A DNA stretch of 64,000 nucleotides from Cercis canadensis (GCA_003255065.1 QAOA01007183.1:292761-356760), one strand, 5' to 3'; shown: positions 36,560 through 49,400, numbered from the stretch's first letter. Program-made: numbers and translations. Notes: generated by a model not told the origin, from the sequence alone.

Positions 36560-37990
36560 GTGCATTGCTCCAATAACTGGTGGTGGGCTTTCTTACGCAG
36601 CACTCCATCTACCCCGAAGACTGCTCCCGTGCTCGTCACTCCTTCACCCCGTGAGATTGCTTTTCATTTTCGTCACTCTTCTTACCGGTGGATTCCTTTC
36701 TTGAAAGTCGAGTACTCCGTCTCTCTTGAGGACTGCTTTCTAACGTGTCACACAATGTCTTTCTTAGCACTACTTTCTGGCTCGTCACTCCATCTTGCTG
36801 GTTGCTTGCTTTCTTGCGCTTCACTCCATCTCCACCCCAACAACTACTTCGTTTCGCATCACTTCATTCCGCGTGCCGGTTTCTTGCGCGTCACTCAATC
36901 TCCCCCGAGGAGTTCGTTCTTGTACACACTCTCTGTTCACTGGGGGATTGCTTTCTTGCTTGCGCGTCACTCCATCTCCCCCAAGGACTGCTGCTGTCGT
37001 CTGTGTCACTCTACGCGCTTGTAGAATGGTTTCTTGCGCGTGACTCCATCTCCCCTGAGAATTGCTTTCTTGCCGCGTCAATCCATCGCCCCCGAGAATT
37101 GCTTTCTTGCACGCCAATCCATCTCCCCTGAGGACTACTTTCTAGTACGTCGCTCCAATAACTGGCTTTTCATCTGCGTCACTCTCCTCACCGGTGGATT
37201 CCTTTCTTGCAAGTCAAGCAATTTTTCTCTTCCGAGGACTGCTTTCTTGCGTGTCACACAATCTCCTCCTGGCATTGCTTTCTGCCTCATCACTCTATCT
37301 TGCTGGTTGGTTGCGTTCTTGCGCTTAACTCCATCTCCCCCCCCCCTCGACAACTACTTCCTTTCGCATCACTTCACTCGCTGGTGAATTGCTTTCTTGT
37401 GAGTCAATCTTTCCCCCCGGAGGACTGCTTTCTTGCGTGTCATGCCACTCGCTCTTGGATTGGTTTCTTGCACGTCACTCCATCTCGCCCAAGGACTGCT
37501 TTCTCGTATATGACACTCCGCGTGCCGGTTTCTTGCACGTCACTCAATCTCCCCCGAGGCGTTTGTTCTTGTATGACACACGCTCTGTTCACTAGGGGAT
37601 TGCTTTCTTGCTTGTGCGTCACTCCATCACCCCCAAGGATTGCTGCTGTCGTCAATGTCACTCTACTCGCTTGTAAAATAGTTTCTTGCGCGTGACTCCA
37701 TCTCCTCAGAGAATTGGTTTCTTGCCGCGTTAATCCATCTACCCCGAGAATTGGTTTCTTGCACGCCAATCCATCTCCCCCGAGGACTACTTTCTAATGT
37801 GTCGCTCCATTAACTAGCTTTTCATCTGCGTCACTCTCCTCACCGGTGGATTCCTTTCTTGTAAGTCAAGCAATCTGTCTCTCCCGAGGACTGCTTTCTT
37901 GCGTGTCACACAATCTCCTCCTAGCACTGCTTTCTGCCTCATCACTCCATCTTGCTGGTTTGTTGCTTTCTTGAGCTTAACTCCATCTCC
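36560..37990 (+). repeat. Long-range duplicate of 1100-2240
   Basis: It shares private variants with 1100-2240 (ttgaaagtcgag and ctaacgtgtcac) but keeps about 270 bp (near 36870-37150) that the other copy has lost. It is therefore the more complete of the two. Confidence 0.7.
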
Positions 37991-39764
37991 CCCACCCCCC
38001 CCCCGAACGCCACTCGCTTTTAGATTGGTTTCTTGCACGTCACTCCATCTCCCTCGAGGAGTTCGTTCTTGTATGACACACTCTCTGTTCACTAGTGAAT
38101 TGCTTTCTTGCGAGTCAATCTTTCCCCCCGGAGGATTGCTTTCTTGCGCGTCATGCCACTCGCTCTTGGATTGGTTTCTTACACGTCACTCCATCTCGCC
38201 CAAGGACTATTTTCTCGTATATGACACTCCGCTCCATCCCCCCCGAGTAGTTCATTCTTGTATGACACACTCTCTGTTCACTGGTGGATTGCTTTCTTAC
38301 TTGCGCGTCACTCCATCTCCCCTAAGGACTGTTGCTGTCGTCTGTGTCACTCTATTCGCTTGTAGAATGGTTTCTTGCGTGTGACTCCATCTTCCCTGAG
38401 AATTGCTTTCTTGCCACGTCAATCCATCGCCCCTGAGAATTGCTTTCTTGCACGCCAATCCATATCCCCGAGAACTAGTTTCTAGTGCGTTGCTCTAATA
38501 ACTGGTGGTGGGCTTTCTTATGCAGTACTCCATCTACCCCCAAGACTGCTCCCGTGCTCGTCACTCCTTCACCCCGTGAGATTGCTTTTCATCTTCGTAA
38601 CTCTTCTCACCGGTGGATTCCTTTCTTGCAACTCGAGTACTCCCTCTCTCCCGAGGACTACTTTCTTGCATGTCACAAAATCTCCTCCTAGCACTGCTTT
38701 TTGCCTCATCACTTCATCTTGCTGGTTGGTTGCTTTCTTGCGCTTCACTCCATCTCCTCCTCGAACTCTACTTCCTTTCGCATCACTTCCCTCACTAGTG
38801 AATTGCTTTCTGACGCGTCAATCTTTATCCCCGGAGGACTGCTTTCTTGTGCGTCATGCCACTCGCTTATGGATTGGTTTCTTGTGGGTCACTCCATCTT
38901 GCCCAAGAACAACTTTCTCGTATATGACACTCCGCGTGCTGGTTTCTTGCACGTCACTCCATCTCCCCCAGGAATTGCTTTCTTGAGCGACAATGATGGA
39001 CTAGTTTCTTGTGCGTGACATGTTGCTCGTGAACTGCTTCCTTGTGCCTCACGCAGCTGGTTATTTAACCGGTTTTCTTGCGCGTCACTCTATCTCCCCC
39101 GAGAATGGGTCTCCCCTGAGCGTCATTCTTTTCTTCCCCGAGGATTGCTTTCTTGCGCATCACGCCACTCGCTTTTAGATTAGTTTCTTGCACGTCACTC
39201 CACCTCCCCCGAGGAGTCCGTTCTTGTATGACGCACTCTCTGTTCATTGGTGGATTGCTTTCTTACTTGCGCGTCACTCCATCTCCCGTAAGGACTGCTG
39301 CTGTCGTCTGGGTCACTCTATTCACTTGTAGAATGGTTTCTTGCGTGTGACTCCATCTCCCCTGAGAATTGCTTTCTTGTCGCGTCAATCCATCGCCCCT
39401 GAAAATTGCTTTCTTGCACGCCAATCCATATCCCCCGAGAACTAGTTTCTTGTGCGTTGCTCCAATATCTGGTGGTGGGCTTTTTTATGCAGTACTCAAT
39501 CTTCCCCGAAGACTGCTCCCGTGCTCGTCACTCTCTCACCCCGTGAGATTGCTTTTCATCTTCGTCACTCTTCTCACTGGTGTATTCCTTTCTTGCAAGT
39601 CGAGTACTCCGTCTCGCCCGATGACTGCTTTCTTACGTGTCACACAATGTCTTTCTTAGCACTGCTTTCTGGCTCATCACTCCATCTTGCTAGTTGGTTG
39701 CTTTCTTGCGCTTCACTCCATGTCCACCCTGACAACTACTTCCTTTCGCATCACTTCACTCCGT

Positions 39765-40076
39765 GATGAGAATCAAGGAGGCATAGCTGAGCCCAAGGAG
39801 GAGTTGGTTGGACCTTTGACTAGGTCTAGGGCAAAGCATCTCCAATTGCATGTGGGAACGTTGATGAGACAAGCATGCAAGGAAAATGGCTTAGCTTCAG
39901 AGAGCAGCGAGCCAAACCATGAGAAGTGGATCACTTGTGTTTCTGCCCAGATTGAAGCACATGGCCGTGTTCCCATTGAAGCCAAGCCGTGTCTTAGCCG
40001 TGTAGCAGAAGCAGAGGCAATTAAGTTACTAGAAGTCGAACACGGGCCAGATGAGAATCGAACACGGGCGTGTTGA
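39765..40076 (+). pseudogene. Polyprotein C-terminal tail inside LTR-A3
   Basis: The plus-strand frame from the second LTR base reads DENQGGIAEPKEELVGPLTR, then SRAKHLQLHVGTLMRQ, to a TGA at 40074-40076. It is the best-preserved copy of the LTR-A tail (103 codons, no internal stop). The frame also runs upstream into satellite, which is accidental. It has no start of its own. Confidence 0.65.
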
Positions 40077-40228
40077 AGCCGTGTCAAGTCAACTAAGATC
40101 TATCCCGTCTCTGGAGGAAGAACACGGGCAGAAACTTGGAGAACACGGTCGTGTCCTTTAGGCCGTGTCACACTAGTGACTATTCCAAGTTGTAATTTTG
40201 CTTTTGGAGCATTTTGTAATAAGACTTA

Positions 40229-40229
40229 N
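40229..40229. other. Single-N join inside LTR-A3
   Basis: agactta lies before the N and agacttatta after it. Other LTR-A copies have one copy of this word, so the N marks an unmerged overlap. Confidence 0.65.
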
Positions 40230-40254
40230 AGACTTATTAGTTTTTCTCCTAAAC

Positions 40255-40262
40255 TATTTAAG
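40255..40262 (+). promoter_or_regulatory. TATA-like box of LTR-A3
   Basis: tatttaag in aaactatttaaggagctaaa is kept in all LTR-A copies (reverse complement ccttaaatag near 13661, 16290 and 42284). It sits about 490 bp into the LTR, after the pol tail and the ACACGG-rich stretch, which is where a U3 promoter is expected. This is an inference from position only. Confidence 0.35.
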
Positions 40263-40646
40263 GAGCTAAAGCCTTGGTCTTTAGCAATCAGAATTAAGAA
40301 TTTGATAATTGAATTGAGAGTTTCTCTCTTGTTCTCTCCATGGAGAGCTTAAGCCATCTAGGTGGATTCCTAGCATGGTGGACCTAAACCTTATCACTCT
40401 CCCCTTTCCCCAATCTAGAGTGTGGCGGTTTATTCACTTCTCCATCTTGTTCATGTTGATTGTTGATTATTCGGATTAAGGAGGGTTAGTTAAGCTTTGC
40501 TGAAACTAGGTTGCCTAATTTGATAATCAAAGGTTTTCACCTAATTCCATTCATCTTTTCTTGATTTTCTGTTACTTGACCTTACTTGGGATCCTTGGCT
40601 AATTTGGATTGGATTTGGCTTGATTTCTTCAAGTGGATCCTTATCA

Positions 40647-40826
40647 GTTCTTGTATGACACACTCTGTTCACTGGTGGGATTACTTTCTTGCTTGCGCGA
40701 CACTCCATCTCCCCCAAGGACTCCTGTCTTGTGTGCCACTCTTCTCGCCTGTTGAATGGTTTCTTGCGCGTGACTCTATCTCCCCTGAGAAGTGCTTTCT
40801 TGCCACGTCAATCCATCGCCCCCCCG
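40647..40826 (+). repeat. Array A, left arm of the gap-centred palindrome
   Basis: 180 bp of plus-oriented subunits include a variant not seen elsewhere in the window (actcctgtcttgtgtgccac). The reverse complement of this arm is 41653-41832, differing by two single-base indels. The arm runs to the last base before the gap, ending in a seven-C run and a g. Confidence 0.9.
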
Positions 40827-41652
40827 NNNNNNNNNNNNNNNNNNNNNNNNNNNNNNNNNNNNNNNNNNNNNNNNNNNNNNNNNNNNNNNNNNNNNNNNNN
40901 NNNNNNNNNNNNNNNNNNNNNNNNNNNNNNNNNNNNNNNNNNNNNNNNNNNNNNNNNNNNNNNNNNNNNNNNNNNNNNNNNNNNNNNNNNNNNNNNNNNN
41001 NNNNNNNNNNNNNNNNNNNNNNNNNNNNNNNNNNNNNNNNNNNNNNNNNNNNNNNNNNNNNNNNNNNNNNNNNNNNNNNNNNNNNNNNNNNNNNNNNNNN
41101 NNNNNNNNNNNNNNNNNNNNNNNNNNNNNNNNNNNNNNNNNNNNNNNNNNNNNNNNNNNNNNNNNNNNNNNNNNNNNNNNNNNNNNNNNNNNNNNNNNNN
41201 NNNNNNNNNNNNNNNNNNNNNNNNNNNNNNNNNNNNNNNNNNNNNNNNNNNNNNNNNNNNNNNNNNNNNNNNNNNNNNNNNNNNNNNNNNNNNNNNNNNN
41301 NNNNNNNNNNNNNNNNNNNNNNNNNNNNNNNNNNNNNNNNNNNNNNNNNNNNNNNNNNNNNNNNNNNNNNNNNNNNNNNNNNNNNNNNNNNNNNNNNNNN
41401 NNNNNNNNNNNNNNNNNNNNNNNNNNNNNNNNNNNNNNNNNNNNNNNNNNNNNNNNNNNNNNNNNNNNNNNNNNNNNNNNNNNNNNNNNNNNNNNNNNNN
41501 NNNNNNNNNNNNNNNNNNNNNNNNNNNNNNNNNNNNNNNNNNNNNNNNNNNNNNNNNNNNNNNNNNNNNNNNNNNNNNNNNNNNNNNNNNNNNNNNNNNN
41601 NNNNNNNNNNNNNNNNNNNNNNNNNNNNNNNNNNNNNNNNNNNNNNNNNNNN
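40827..41652. other. Assembly gap, 826 N
   Basis: All bases are N. Both edges are exact reverse complements of each other (cgccccccc-g and c-gggggggcg). The gap is thus at the centre of an inverted repeat and its true content and length are unknown. Confidence 0.98.
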
Positions 41653-41901
41653 CGGGGGGGCGATGGATTGACGTGGCAAGAAAGCACTTCTCAGGGGAGA
41701 TAGAGTCACGCGCAAGAAACCATTCAACAGGCGAGAAAGAGTGGCACACAAGACAGGAGTCCTTGGGGGAGATGGAGTGTCGCGCAAGCAAGAAAGTAAC
41801 CCACCAGTGAACAGAGTGTGTCATACAAGAACGAACTCCTCGGGGGAGATGGAGTGACGCGCAAGAAAACAATCTAAGAGTGAGTGGCGTGATGCGCAAG
41901 A
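41653..41901 (-). repeat. Array A, right arm of the palindrome plus 69 bp
   Basis: 41653-41832 mirrors 40647-40826. The remaining 69 bp (41833-41901) are ordinary minus-oriented subunits with no counterpart in the left arm, where the LTR begins directly. The LTR edges are therefore not symmetric although the arms are. Confidence 0.9.
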
Positions 41902-42908
41902 TGATAAGGATCCACTTGAAGAAACCAAGCCAAATCCAATCCAAATTAGCCAAGGATCCCAAGTAAGGTCAAGTAATAGAAAATCAAGAAAAGATGAATG
42001 GAATTAGGTGAAAACCTTTGATTATCAAATTAGGCAACCTAGTTTCAGCAAAGCTTAACTAACCCTCCTTAATCCGAATAATCAACAATCAACATGAACA
42101 AGATGGAGAAGTGAATAAACCGCCACACTCTAGATTGGGGAAAGGGGAGAGTGATAAGGTTTAGGTCCACCATGCTAGGAATCCACCTAGATGGCTTAAG
42201 CTCTCCATGGAGAGGACAAGAGAGAAACTGTCAATTCAATTATCAAATTCTTAATTCTGATTCTAAGGACAAAGGCCTTAGCTCCTTAAATAGAAAAATG
42301 AAGGTTCAACTAAACTTATTACCAAAATGACCCAAAACCTCCAGCCCTGATTAAACAAGCCTTAAAACTATCTAACATAAGCCCTAATTAGCTTAGACAG
42401 AAAATAGGCCCTAGAGAATGTATTCAGCAAGGCATTTAATTACAAATAACCAAAATAAAGGTCCTAGAGACAATTAACTCTAACACGGCATTGTGACACG
42501 CCCGTGTTCAACCCGTGTTGACATGACACGGCCCGTGTTCCTTGTTCTCCAAGCCGTGTTCTCAAGCCAGCATCTCTGTTGACAGGACACGGCCATGGAC
42601 ACGCTCGTGTTCTTGCCTTGTCCAGCCCGTGTTGCCTCTTGGCCTTCATGACACGGCCATGATCTTGCATAACACGGCCGTGTGCTCATCCTAGCCTGTC
42701 TTGATACCCTGACGAGTGCCGAACCGTACAAAATTAAACCACTAATTGCAACTAAATTGTAGTATAGGATGCAACTAGTGTCGTCTCCCAAGGATTCACC
42801 AAAACAAATAATCTAATAAGACTTTAAGCAAGAACATAACAGAATAAAACCTCCTTGATCTTGGTTGCCATCAGGTCTTTAGAATGGAGGCTTCCTAGAT
42901 CCCCATCA
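41902..42908 (-). mobile_element. LTR-A4, longer variant with a different U3
   Basis: It starts tgataaggatccacttgaag like the other minus copies and stays close to them for about 380 bp. From 42291 (aaatagaaaaatgaaggttc) the sequence is different up to an end of gatccccatca, total 1007 bp. No polyprotein tail is recognisable. Six or more ACACGG/CCGTGT words lie at 42480-42690. Flanks are caaga and gcttt, so no target duplication. The array is minus on its left and plus on its right. It could be a related subfamily or a recombinant. Confidence 0.75.
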
Positions 42909-45458
42909 GCTTTCTTGCGCTTCACTCCATCTCCACCCTGACAATTACTTCCTTTCGCATCACTTCACTCCGCGTGCCAGTTTCTTGCGCGTCACTCAAT
43001 CTCCCCCGAGGAGTTCGTTCTTGTATAACACACTCTCTGTTCACTGGGGGATTGCTTTCTTGCTTGCGCGTCACTCCATCTCCCCATAGGACTGCTGCTG
43101 TCGTCTGTTTCACTCTACTCGCTTGTAGAATAGTTTCTTGCGCGTGACTCCATCTCCCCTGAGAATTGCTTTCTTGCCGCGTCAATCCATCGGCCCCGAG
43201 AATTGGTTTCTTGCAAGCCAATCCATCGGTGACTACTTTCTAGTGCGTCGCTCCAATAACTGGTGGGGGGCTTTCTTACACAGCACTCCATCTACCCCGA
43301 AGACTGCTCCCGTGCTCGTCACTCCTTCACCCCTTTGGATTACTTTTCATCTGCGTCACTCTTCTCACCGGTGGATTCCTTTCTTGCAGGTTGAGTACTC
43401 CGTCTCTCCTGAGGACTGCTTTCTTACGTGTCACACAATGTCCTTCTTAGCACTGCTTTCTGGCTCATCACTCCTTCTTGCTGGTTGGTTGCTTTCTTGC
43501 GCTTCACTCCATCTCCACCTCGACAACTACTTCCTTTCACAACACTTCACTCCGCGTGCCGGTTTGTTGCGCGTCACTCAATCTCCCCCGAGGAGTTCGT
43601 TCTTGTATAACACACTCTCTATTCACTGGGGGATTGCTTTCTTGCTTGCGCGTCACTCCATCTCCCCCAAGGACTGCTGCTGTCGTCTGTGTCACTCTAT
43701 TCGCTTGTAGAATGGTTTCTTGCGCGTGACTCCATCTCCCCTGAGAATTGCTTTCTTGCCGCGTCAATCCATCGCCCCCGAGAATTGCTTTCTTGCAAGC
43801 CAATCCATCGCTCCCAATGACTACTTTCTAGTGCGTCGCTCTAATAACTGGTGGTGGGCTTTCTTACGCAGCACTCCATCTACCCCGAAGACTGCTCCCG
43901 TGCTCGTCACTCCTTCACCCCTTGGGATTACTTTTCATCTGCGTCACTCTTCTCACCGTTGGATTCCTTTCTTGCAGGTTGAGTACTCCGTCTCTCCTGA
44001 GGACTGCTTTCTTACGTGTCACACAATGTCCTTCTTAGCACTGCTTTCTGGCTCATCACTCCTTCTTGCTGGTTGGTTGCATTCTTGCGCTTCACTCCAT
44101 CTCCACCCCGAAAACTACTTCCTTTCACAACACTTCGCTCCGCGTGCCAATTTCTTGCGCGTCACTCAATCTCCCCCGAGGAGTTCGTTCTTGTATAACA
44201 CACTCTCTATTCACTGGGGGATTCCTTTCTTGCTTGCGCCTCACTCCATCTCCCCAGAGGACTACTGCTAAACTGTCGTCTGTGTCACTCTACTCGCTTG
44301 TAGAATGGTTTCTTGCGCGTGACTCCATCTCTCCTGAGAATTGCTATCTTGCCGCGTCAATCCATCACCCCCGAGAATTTCTTTCTTGAACGCCAATCCA
44401 TATCCCCCGAGAACTAGTTTCTACTGCGTTGCTCCAATAACTGGTGGTGGGCTTTCTTACGCAGCACTCCATCTATCCCGAAGACTGCTCCGTGCTCGTC
44501 ACTCCTTCACCCCGTGGGATTGCTTTTCATCTGCGTCACTCTTCTCACCGGTGGATTCCTTTCTTGCAGGTCGAGTACACCGTCTCTCCTGAGGACTGCT
44601 TTCTTACATGTCACACAATGTCCTTCGTAGCACTGTTTTCTGGCTCATCACTCCTTCTTGCTAGTTGGTTGCTTTCTTGCGCTTTACTCCATCTCCACCC
44701 GACAACTACTTCCTTTCGCAACATTTCAGTCCGCGTGCCGGTTTCTTGCGCGTCACTCCATCTTCCCCGAGGAGTTCGTTCTTGTATTCTGTTCACTGGT
44801 GGATTGCTTTCTTACTTGCGCGTCACTCTATCTCCCCTGAGGAGTTCGTTCTTGTATAACACACTCTCTATTCACTGGAGGATTGCTTTCTTGCTTGCGC
44901 GTCACTCCATCTCCCCCAAAGATTGCTGCTGTCGTCTGTGTCACTCTACTCGCTTGTAGAATGGTTTCTTGAGCGTGACTCCAGCTCCCCTGAGAATTGC
45001 TCTCTTGCCGCGTCAATCCATCGCCCCCGAGAATTGCTTTCTTGCACGCCAATCCATCTACCCCGAGGACTACTTTCTAGTGCGTCGCTCCAATAACTGC
45101 CTTTTCATCTGCGTCACTCTCCTCACCGATGGATTCCTTTCTTGCAAGTTAAGTACTCTATCTCTCCTGAGGACTGCTTTCTTGCGTGTCACACAATCTC
45201 CTCCTAGCACTACTGCTTTCTGCCTCATCACTACATCTTGCTTGTTGGTTGCTTTCTTGCGTTTCACTCAATCTGCCCCCCCCCCCAACAACTATTTCCT
45301 TTTCCATCACTTCACTCGCTGGTGAATTGCTTTCTTGCGCGTCAATCTTTCTCCCCAGAGGACTTCTTTCTTGCGCGTCAAGCCACTCGCTTGTGGATTG
45401 ATTTCTTGCAGGTCACTCCATCTTACCCAAGGACAGCTTTCTTGTATATGACACTCCG

Positions 45459-45459
45459 N
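45459..45459. other. Single-N assembly join
   Basis: gacactccg before the N and gacactctg after it form a short direct repeat, as expected for an unmerged contig overlap. Confidence 0.7.
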
Positions 45460-46449
45460 GACACTCTGCGCGCCGGTTTCTTGCACGTCACTCCATCTCC
45501 CCCAAAAATTGCTTTCTTGTGCGACACCGACGGACTAGTTTCTTGTGCGTGACGTGTCGCTCGAAAACTGCTTCCTTGCGCCTCACGCAACTTGTTTTGT
45601 TAATTGGTTTTCTTGCGCGTCACTCTATCTCCCCTGGGAATTGCTCTCCCCTGAGCGTCATTCTTTTCTTCCCCGAGGATTGCTTTCTTGCGCGCCACAC
45701 AACTCGCATTTAGATTGCTTTCTTGCCACGTCAATCCATTGCCCCAGAGAATTGCTTTCTTGCACGCCAATCCATCTCCCCCGAGGACTACTTTCTAGTG
45801 CGTCGCTCCAATAACTGGCTTTTCATCTGCATCACTCTCCTCACCGGTGGATTCCTTTCTTGCAAGTCGAGTACTCTGTCTCTCCCGAGGACTGCTTTCT
45901 TGCGCGTCATGCCACTCGCTTGTGGATTGGTTTCTTGCGCATCACTCCATCTCACCCAAGGACTGCTTTCTCGTATATGACACTCCGCGTGCCAGTTTCT
46001 TGCACGTCACTCCATCTCCCCAAGGAATTGCTTTCTTGGGTGACATCGACGGACTAGTTTCTTGTGAATGACGTGTCGCTCGAGGACAGCCTTCCTTGTG
46101 CCTCACGCAACTCGTTTTGTTAACTGGTTTTCTTGCGCGTCACTCTATCTCCCCCAAGAATTGCTCTCCCCTGAGCGTCATTCTTTTCTTCCCCGAGGAT
46201 TGCTTTCTTGCGCGTCACGCCACTCGCTTTTAGATTGGTTTCTTGCATGTCACTCCACCTCCTCCGAGAAGTTTGTTCTTGTATGACACACTCTCTGTTC
46301 ACTGGTGGATTGCTTTCTTACTTGTGCGTCCCTCCATCTCCCCTAAGGACTGCTGCTATCGTCTGTGTCACTCTATTCACTTGTAGAATGGTTTCTTGTG
46401 TGTGACTCCATCTCCCCTGAGAATTGCTTTCTTGCCGCATCAATCCATC

Positions 46450-49400
46450 GCCCCCGTAAATTGCTTTCTTGCACGCCAATCCATATCCCCTCAGAACTAG
46501 TTTCTTGTGCGTTGCTCCAATATCTGGTGGTGGGCTTTCTTACGCAGTACTCCATCTTCCCTGAAGACTGCTCCCGTGCACGTCACTCCTTCACCCCGTG
46601 AGATTGCTTTTCATCTTCGTCACTCTTCTCACCGGTGTATTCCTTTCTTGGAAGTCGAGTACTCCGTCTCTCCCAAGGACTGCTTTCTTGCGTGTCACAC
46701 AATCTCTTCCTCGCACTGCTTTCTGCCTCATCACTCAATCTTGCTGGCTGGTTGTTTTCCTGCGCTTCACTCCATCTCCCCGCCCCCCCGGCCGACAACT
46801 ATTTCCTTTCGCATCAATACACTCGCTGTTGAATTGCTTTCTTGCTCGTCAATCTTTCCCCACAAAGGACTGCTTTCTTCCGCGTCATGCCACTCGCTCT
46901 CGGATTGGTTTCTTGCACGTCACTCCATCTCGCCCAAGGACTGCTTTCTCGTATATGAGACTCCGCGTGCCGGTTTCTTGCACGTCCCTCCATCTCCCCC
47001 AGGAATTGCTTTCTTGTACGACATCGACGAACTAGTTTCTTGTGCGTGATGTGTCACTCGTGGACTGTTTACTTGCGCCTCACGCAACTCATTTTGTTAA
47101 CCGGTTTTCTTGCACGTCACTCTATCTCCCCCAAGAATTGCTCTCCCCTGAGCGTCATTCTTTTCTTCCCCGAGGATTGCTTTCTTGCACGTCACGCTAC
47201 TCGCTTTTAGATTGGTTTCTTGCGCGTCACTCCATCTCCCCCGAGGAGTTCGTTCTTGTATGACACACTCTCTGTTCACTGGTGAATTGCTTTCTTACGA
47301 GTCAATCTTTCCCCCCGGAGGACTGCTTTCTTGCGCGTCAGGCCACTTGCTTGTGGATTGGTTTCTTGCGGGTCACTCCATCTAGCCCAAGGACACTCCG
47401 CGTGCCGGTTTCTTGCATGTCACTCCACCTCCCCCAGGAATTGCTTTCTTGTGCGACATTGACAAACTAGTTTCTTGTGCGTGACGTGTCGCTCGAGGAC
47501 TGCTCCTTGGACCTCACGCAACTCGTTTTGTTAACCGGTTTTCTTGCGCGTCACTCTATCTCCCCCGAGAATTGGTCTCCCCTGAGCGTCATTCTTTTCT
47601 TCCCTGAGGATTGCTTTCTTGCGCATCACGCCACTCGCTTTTAGATTAGTTTCTTGCGCGTCACTCCACCTCCCCCAAGGAGTTCGTTCTTGTATGACGC
47701 ACTCTCTGTTCATTGGTGGATTGCCTTCTTACTTGCGCGTCACTCCATCTCCCGTAAGGACTGCTGCTGTCGTCTGTGTCACTCTATTCACTTGTATAAT
47801 GGTTTCTTGCGGGTNGTCATTCCTTTCTTCCCCGAGGATTGCTTTCTTGCGCATCACGCCACTCGCTTTTAGATTAGTTTCTTGCACGTGACTCCACCTC
47901 CCCCTAGGAGTTCGTTCTTGTATGACGCACTCTCTGTTCATTGGTGGATTGCCTTCTTACTTGCGCGTCACTCCATCTCCCGTAAGGACTGCTGCTGTCG
48001 TTTGTGTCACTCTATTCACTTGTAAAATGGTTTCTTGCGTGTGACTCCATCTCCCCTGAGAATTGCTTTCTTGTCGCGTCAATCCATCGCCCCCGAAAAT
48101 TGCTTTCTTGCACGCCAATCCATATCCCCCGAGAACTAGTTTCTTGTGCGTTGCTCCAATATCTGGTGGTGGGCTTTTTTACGCAGTACTCCATCTTCCC
48201 CGAAGACTGCTCCCGTGCTCGTCACTCCCTCACCCCGTGAGATTGCTTTTCATCTTCGTCACTCTTCTCACCGGTGTATTCCTTTCTTGCAACTCGAGTA
48301 CTCCGTCTCTCCCGAGGACTGCTTTCTTGCGTGTCACACAATCTCCTCCTAGCATTGCTTTCTGACTCATCACTCCATCTTGCTGGTTGGTTGCTTTCTT
48401 GCGCTTCACTCCATCCCCCCTCCCCCCCGCCAACTATTTCCTTTCGCATCAATTCACTCGTTGTTGAATTGCTTTCTTGCGCGTCATGCCACTTGCTCTT
48501 GGATTGGTTTTTTGCATGTCAGTCCATCTCGCCCAAGGACTGCTTTCTCATATATGACACTCCGCGTGCCGGTTTCTTGCGCGTCACTCAATCTCCCCCG
48601 AGGAGTTCGTTCTTGTATGACACACTCTCTGTTCACTGGTGGATTGCTTTCTTACTTGCGCGTCACTCCATCTCCCCCGAGGAGTTCTTTCTTGTATGAA
48701 CACTCTCTATTCACTGGTGGATTGCTTTCTTACTTGCGCGTCACTCCATCTCCCCTAACGAATGTTGCTGTCGTCTGTTTCACTCTATTCACTTGTAGAA
48801 TGGTTTCTTGCGTGTGACTCCATCTCCCCTGAGAATTGCTTTCTTGCCGCGTCAATTTATCGCCCCCAAAAATTGCTTTCTTGCACGCCAATCCATATCC
48901 CCCGAGAACTAGTTTCTTGTGCGTTGCTACAATATCTGGTGGTGGGCATTCTTACGCAGTACTCCATCTTCCCCGAAGACTTCTCCCGTGTACTTCACTC
49001 CTTCACCCCGTGAGATTGCTTTTCATCTTCGTCACTCTTCTCACCGTTGTATTCCTTTCTTGCAAGTCGAGTACTCCGTCTCTCCCAAGGACTGCTTTCT
49101 TGCGTGTCACACAATCTCTTCCTAGCACTGCTTTCTGCCTCATCACTCAATCTTGCTGGCTGGTTGTTTTCCTGCGCTTCACTCCATCTCCCCCCCCCCG
49201 GGCGACAACTATTTCCTTTCGCATCAATACACTCGCTGTTGAATTGCTTTCTTGCTCGTCAATCTTTCCCCACAAAGGACTGCTTTCTCGTATATGAGAC
49301 TCCGCGTGCCGGTTTCTTGCACGTCCCTCCATCTCCCCCAGGAATTGCTTTCTTGTACGACATCGACGGACTAGTTTCTTGTGCGTGATGTGTCACTCGT

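Larger units (their letters stand above)
20439..39763 (+). repeat. Satellite array A, segment 5 (plus orientation)
   Basis: This is the longest uninterrupted array segment, 19.3 kb with no transposon inside. It begins with the same subunit as the duplication at 2497 and ends at LTR-A3 within the subunit catcacttcactccg. It includes duplication D copy 3 (20439-25060), the super-repeat zone (25420-33690) and the gttaaccggtt blocks near 22975, 27215, 29677, 34060, 35030 and 35475. Single Ns at 29451 and 35435 mark joins with missing sequence. Confidence 0.93.
39764..40646 (+). mobile_element. Solo LTR-A3 (plus orientation), left arm of a palindrome
   Basis: The 883-bp unit starts tgatgagaatcaaggaggca and ends caagtggatccttatca. 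It is the only LTR-A copy in plus orientation. The flanks ctccg and gttct do not match, so there is no target duplication. A single N at 40229 lies in taagactta-N-agacttatta, a short overlap repeat. Its 3' half is an inverted copy of the left part of LTR-A4, so the two LTRs face each other across the gap at 40827-41652. Confidence 0.85.

Noticed and set aside
39764..42908. LTR-A3 and LTR-A4 as an LTR pair around the gap
   Set aside because: They are in opposite orientation; LTRs of one retrotransposon are direct repeats.
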